DNA of 6,514 nt from an uncultured Flavobacteriales bacterium. GTDB lineage: Bacteria; Bacteroidota; Bacteroidia; Flavobacteriales; Vicingaceae. The notes below the pieces were generated by a model that saw nothing but the letters and a program-made list of their open reading frames with translations, had not been told where the DNA came from and ran no database searches. Shown piece by piece: positions 6,048 to 6,514 of the stretch (positions are counted from its first letter, which is position 1; each line of letters begins with the position of its first letter). The translations under genes and the position numbers were made by a program. The DNA lies in assembly GCA_913052515.1 (NCBI GenBank), contig CAJXFJ010000102.1, positions 1 through 6,514 on the forward strand, in the 5' to 3' direction.

Positions 6048-6061
6048 TAAAAAAAGCAGAA

Positions 6062-6478
6062 ATGGCAAGCGATAAATTTGATTCACAGAAAGCACCAGAA
6101 CCAGTTGGAGCATATCCACATGCAAGAAAAGTTGGAAACCTCTTGTTTTTATCGGGAGTGGGGCCTAGAGAAAGAGGCACTAAAAAAATTCCAGGAGTGG
6201 AATTAGATGATGAAGGAAACATTCTTTCTTACGACATAGAGAAACAATGCATTTCTGTTTTTAACAATGTAAAAACCATTGTAGAAGAAGCTGGCGCGAA
6301 ATGGGAAAATGTAGTAGACGTTACCGTTTTTCTCACCAATATGAAAGATGATTTTAAGACATACAATCGCTTGTATGCCGAGTTTTTTAAAGACAATCAA
6401 CCTTGCCGAACTACACTAGAGATTAAAAGCTTACCAACACCCATTGCCATAGAGTTAAAGGTGATTGCTACCATTTAA
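6062..6478 (+). CDS. Rid family (YjgF/YER057c/UK114) deaminase, 2-aminomuconate deaminase-like
   Basis: The 138-residue protein is full length for the Rid family, small trimeric enzymes that hydrolyse imines/enamines. R116 (in QPCRTT) and E131 (in IAIELKVIAT) lie 15 residues apart, as do E. coli RidA R105 and E120, so the active site appears intact. The stretches VGAYPHARKVGNLLFLSG (15-32), a long insert with IPGVELDDEGN (43-53) and DVTVFLTNMK (86-95) match what I remember of 2-aminomuconate deaminases better than of housekeeping RidA. Those convert 2-aminomuconate to 4-oxalocrotonate plus ammonia in kynurenine/3-hydroxyanthranilate breakdown. The ATG at 6062 is chosen; a longer in-frame TTG start at 6008 adds a Phe-rich stretch foreign to the family and upstream of the promoter box. 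The gene is divergent from DUF4197. Rid family is near certain; the substrate is inferred. Confidence 0.9.
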   Translation: MASDKFDSQKAPEPVGAYPHARKVGNLLFLSGVGPRERGTKKIPGVELDDEGNILSYDIEKQCISVFNNVKTIVEEAGAKWENVVDVTVFLTNMKDDFKTYNRLYAEFFKDNQPCRTTLEIKSLPTPIAIELKVIATI

Positions 6479-6514
6479 AAAAAGAGCTCTTGACTTACCT
6501 TTACTTCGCTCAGC

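Noticed and set aside
6008..6061. Longer TTG start for the Rid-family protein
   Set aside because: It adds an 18-residue Phe-rich stretch not found in the family and lies upstream of the TACCTTTG promoter box; the ATG at 6062 fits better.
6482..6491. Perfect palindrome AAGAGCTCTT after the Rid-family gene
   Set aside because: It has no loop and no T-run, and it is only 10 bp long, so it is not supported as a terminator or operator.

Overview
The window looks like a piece of a Bacteroidota chromosome, probably a flavobacterium-like member. The evidence is AT-rich DNA, a secreted protein with a type IX secretion (T9SS) C-terminal sorting domain, a lack of clear Shine-Dalgarno sites, and TAnnTTTG-type promoter boxes. 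There is no rRNA, tRNA, CRISPR array or recognisable insertion sequence.

Layout, left to right. Positions 25-1 (minus) appear to be the first eight codons of an aldo/keto reductase that leaves the window. Next comes an unusual block, 146-900. A small PD-(D/E)XK-like GxxExxY gene (279-659, plus) sits between two direct copies of a ~110-120 bp palindromic repeat (R1, R2), and a third, worn copy (R3) follows. Every copy is built from degenerate CACARAG heptads placed about one helical turn apart. The right arm keeps the same 10/11/9 spacing in all three copies. This is the most interesting structure in the window.

From 918 to 5896 all genes are on the minus strand. In transcription order they are a DUF4197 lipoprotein (5896-5165), the ligase-associated metallo-beta-lactamase/beta-CASP exonuclease (5134-4142), a T9SS-sorted surface protein (4087-2555) and an ATP-dependent DNA ligase (2507-918). 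The exonuclease and ligase belong to a known bacterial repair cassette whose other members are an Lhr-type DEXH helicase and a metallophosphoesterase. Neither of those is in the window. The exonuclease and ligase are separated by a Rho-independent terminator and by the noticeably AT-richer surface-protein gene. Where the helicase might be expected, after the ligase, the repeat/GxxExxY block is found.

On the right, a 165-bp divergent promoter region separates the DUF4197 gene from a plus-strand Rid-family gene (6062-6478). That gene resembles the 2-aminomuconate deaminase branch of the family, used in tryptophan/kynurenine breakdown. The last bases of the window resemble one edge of a dispersed Bacteroidota repeat.

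Overall, a conserved DNA-repair pair has been opened up by two kinds of accessory DNA: a secreted-protein gene, and a nuclease-like gene embedded in phased palindromic repeats. All functional statements come from reading motifs by eye; no database search was run.
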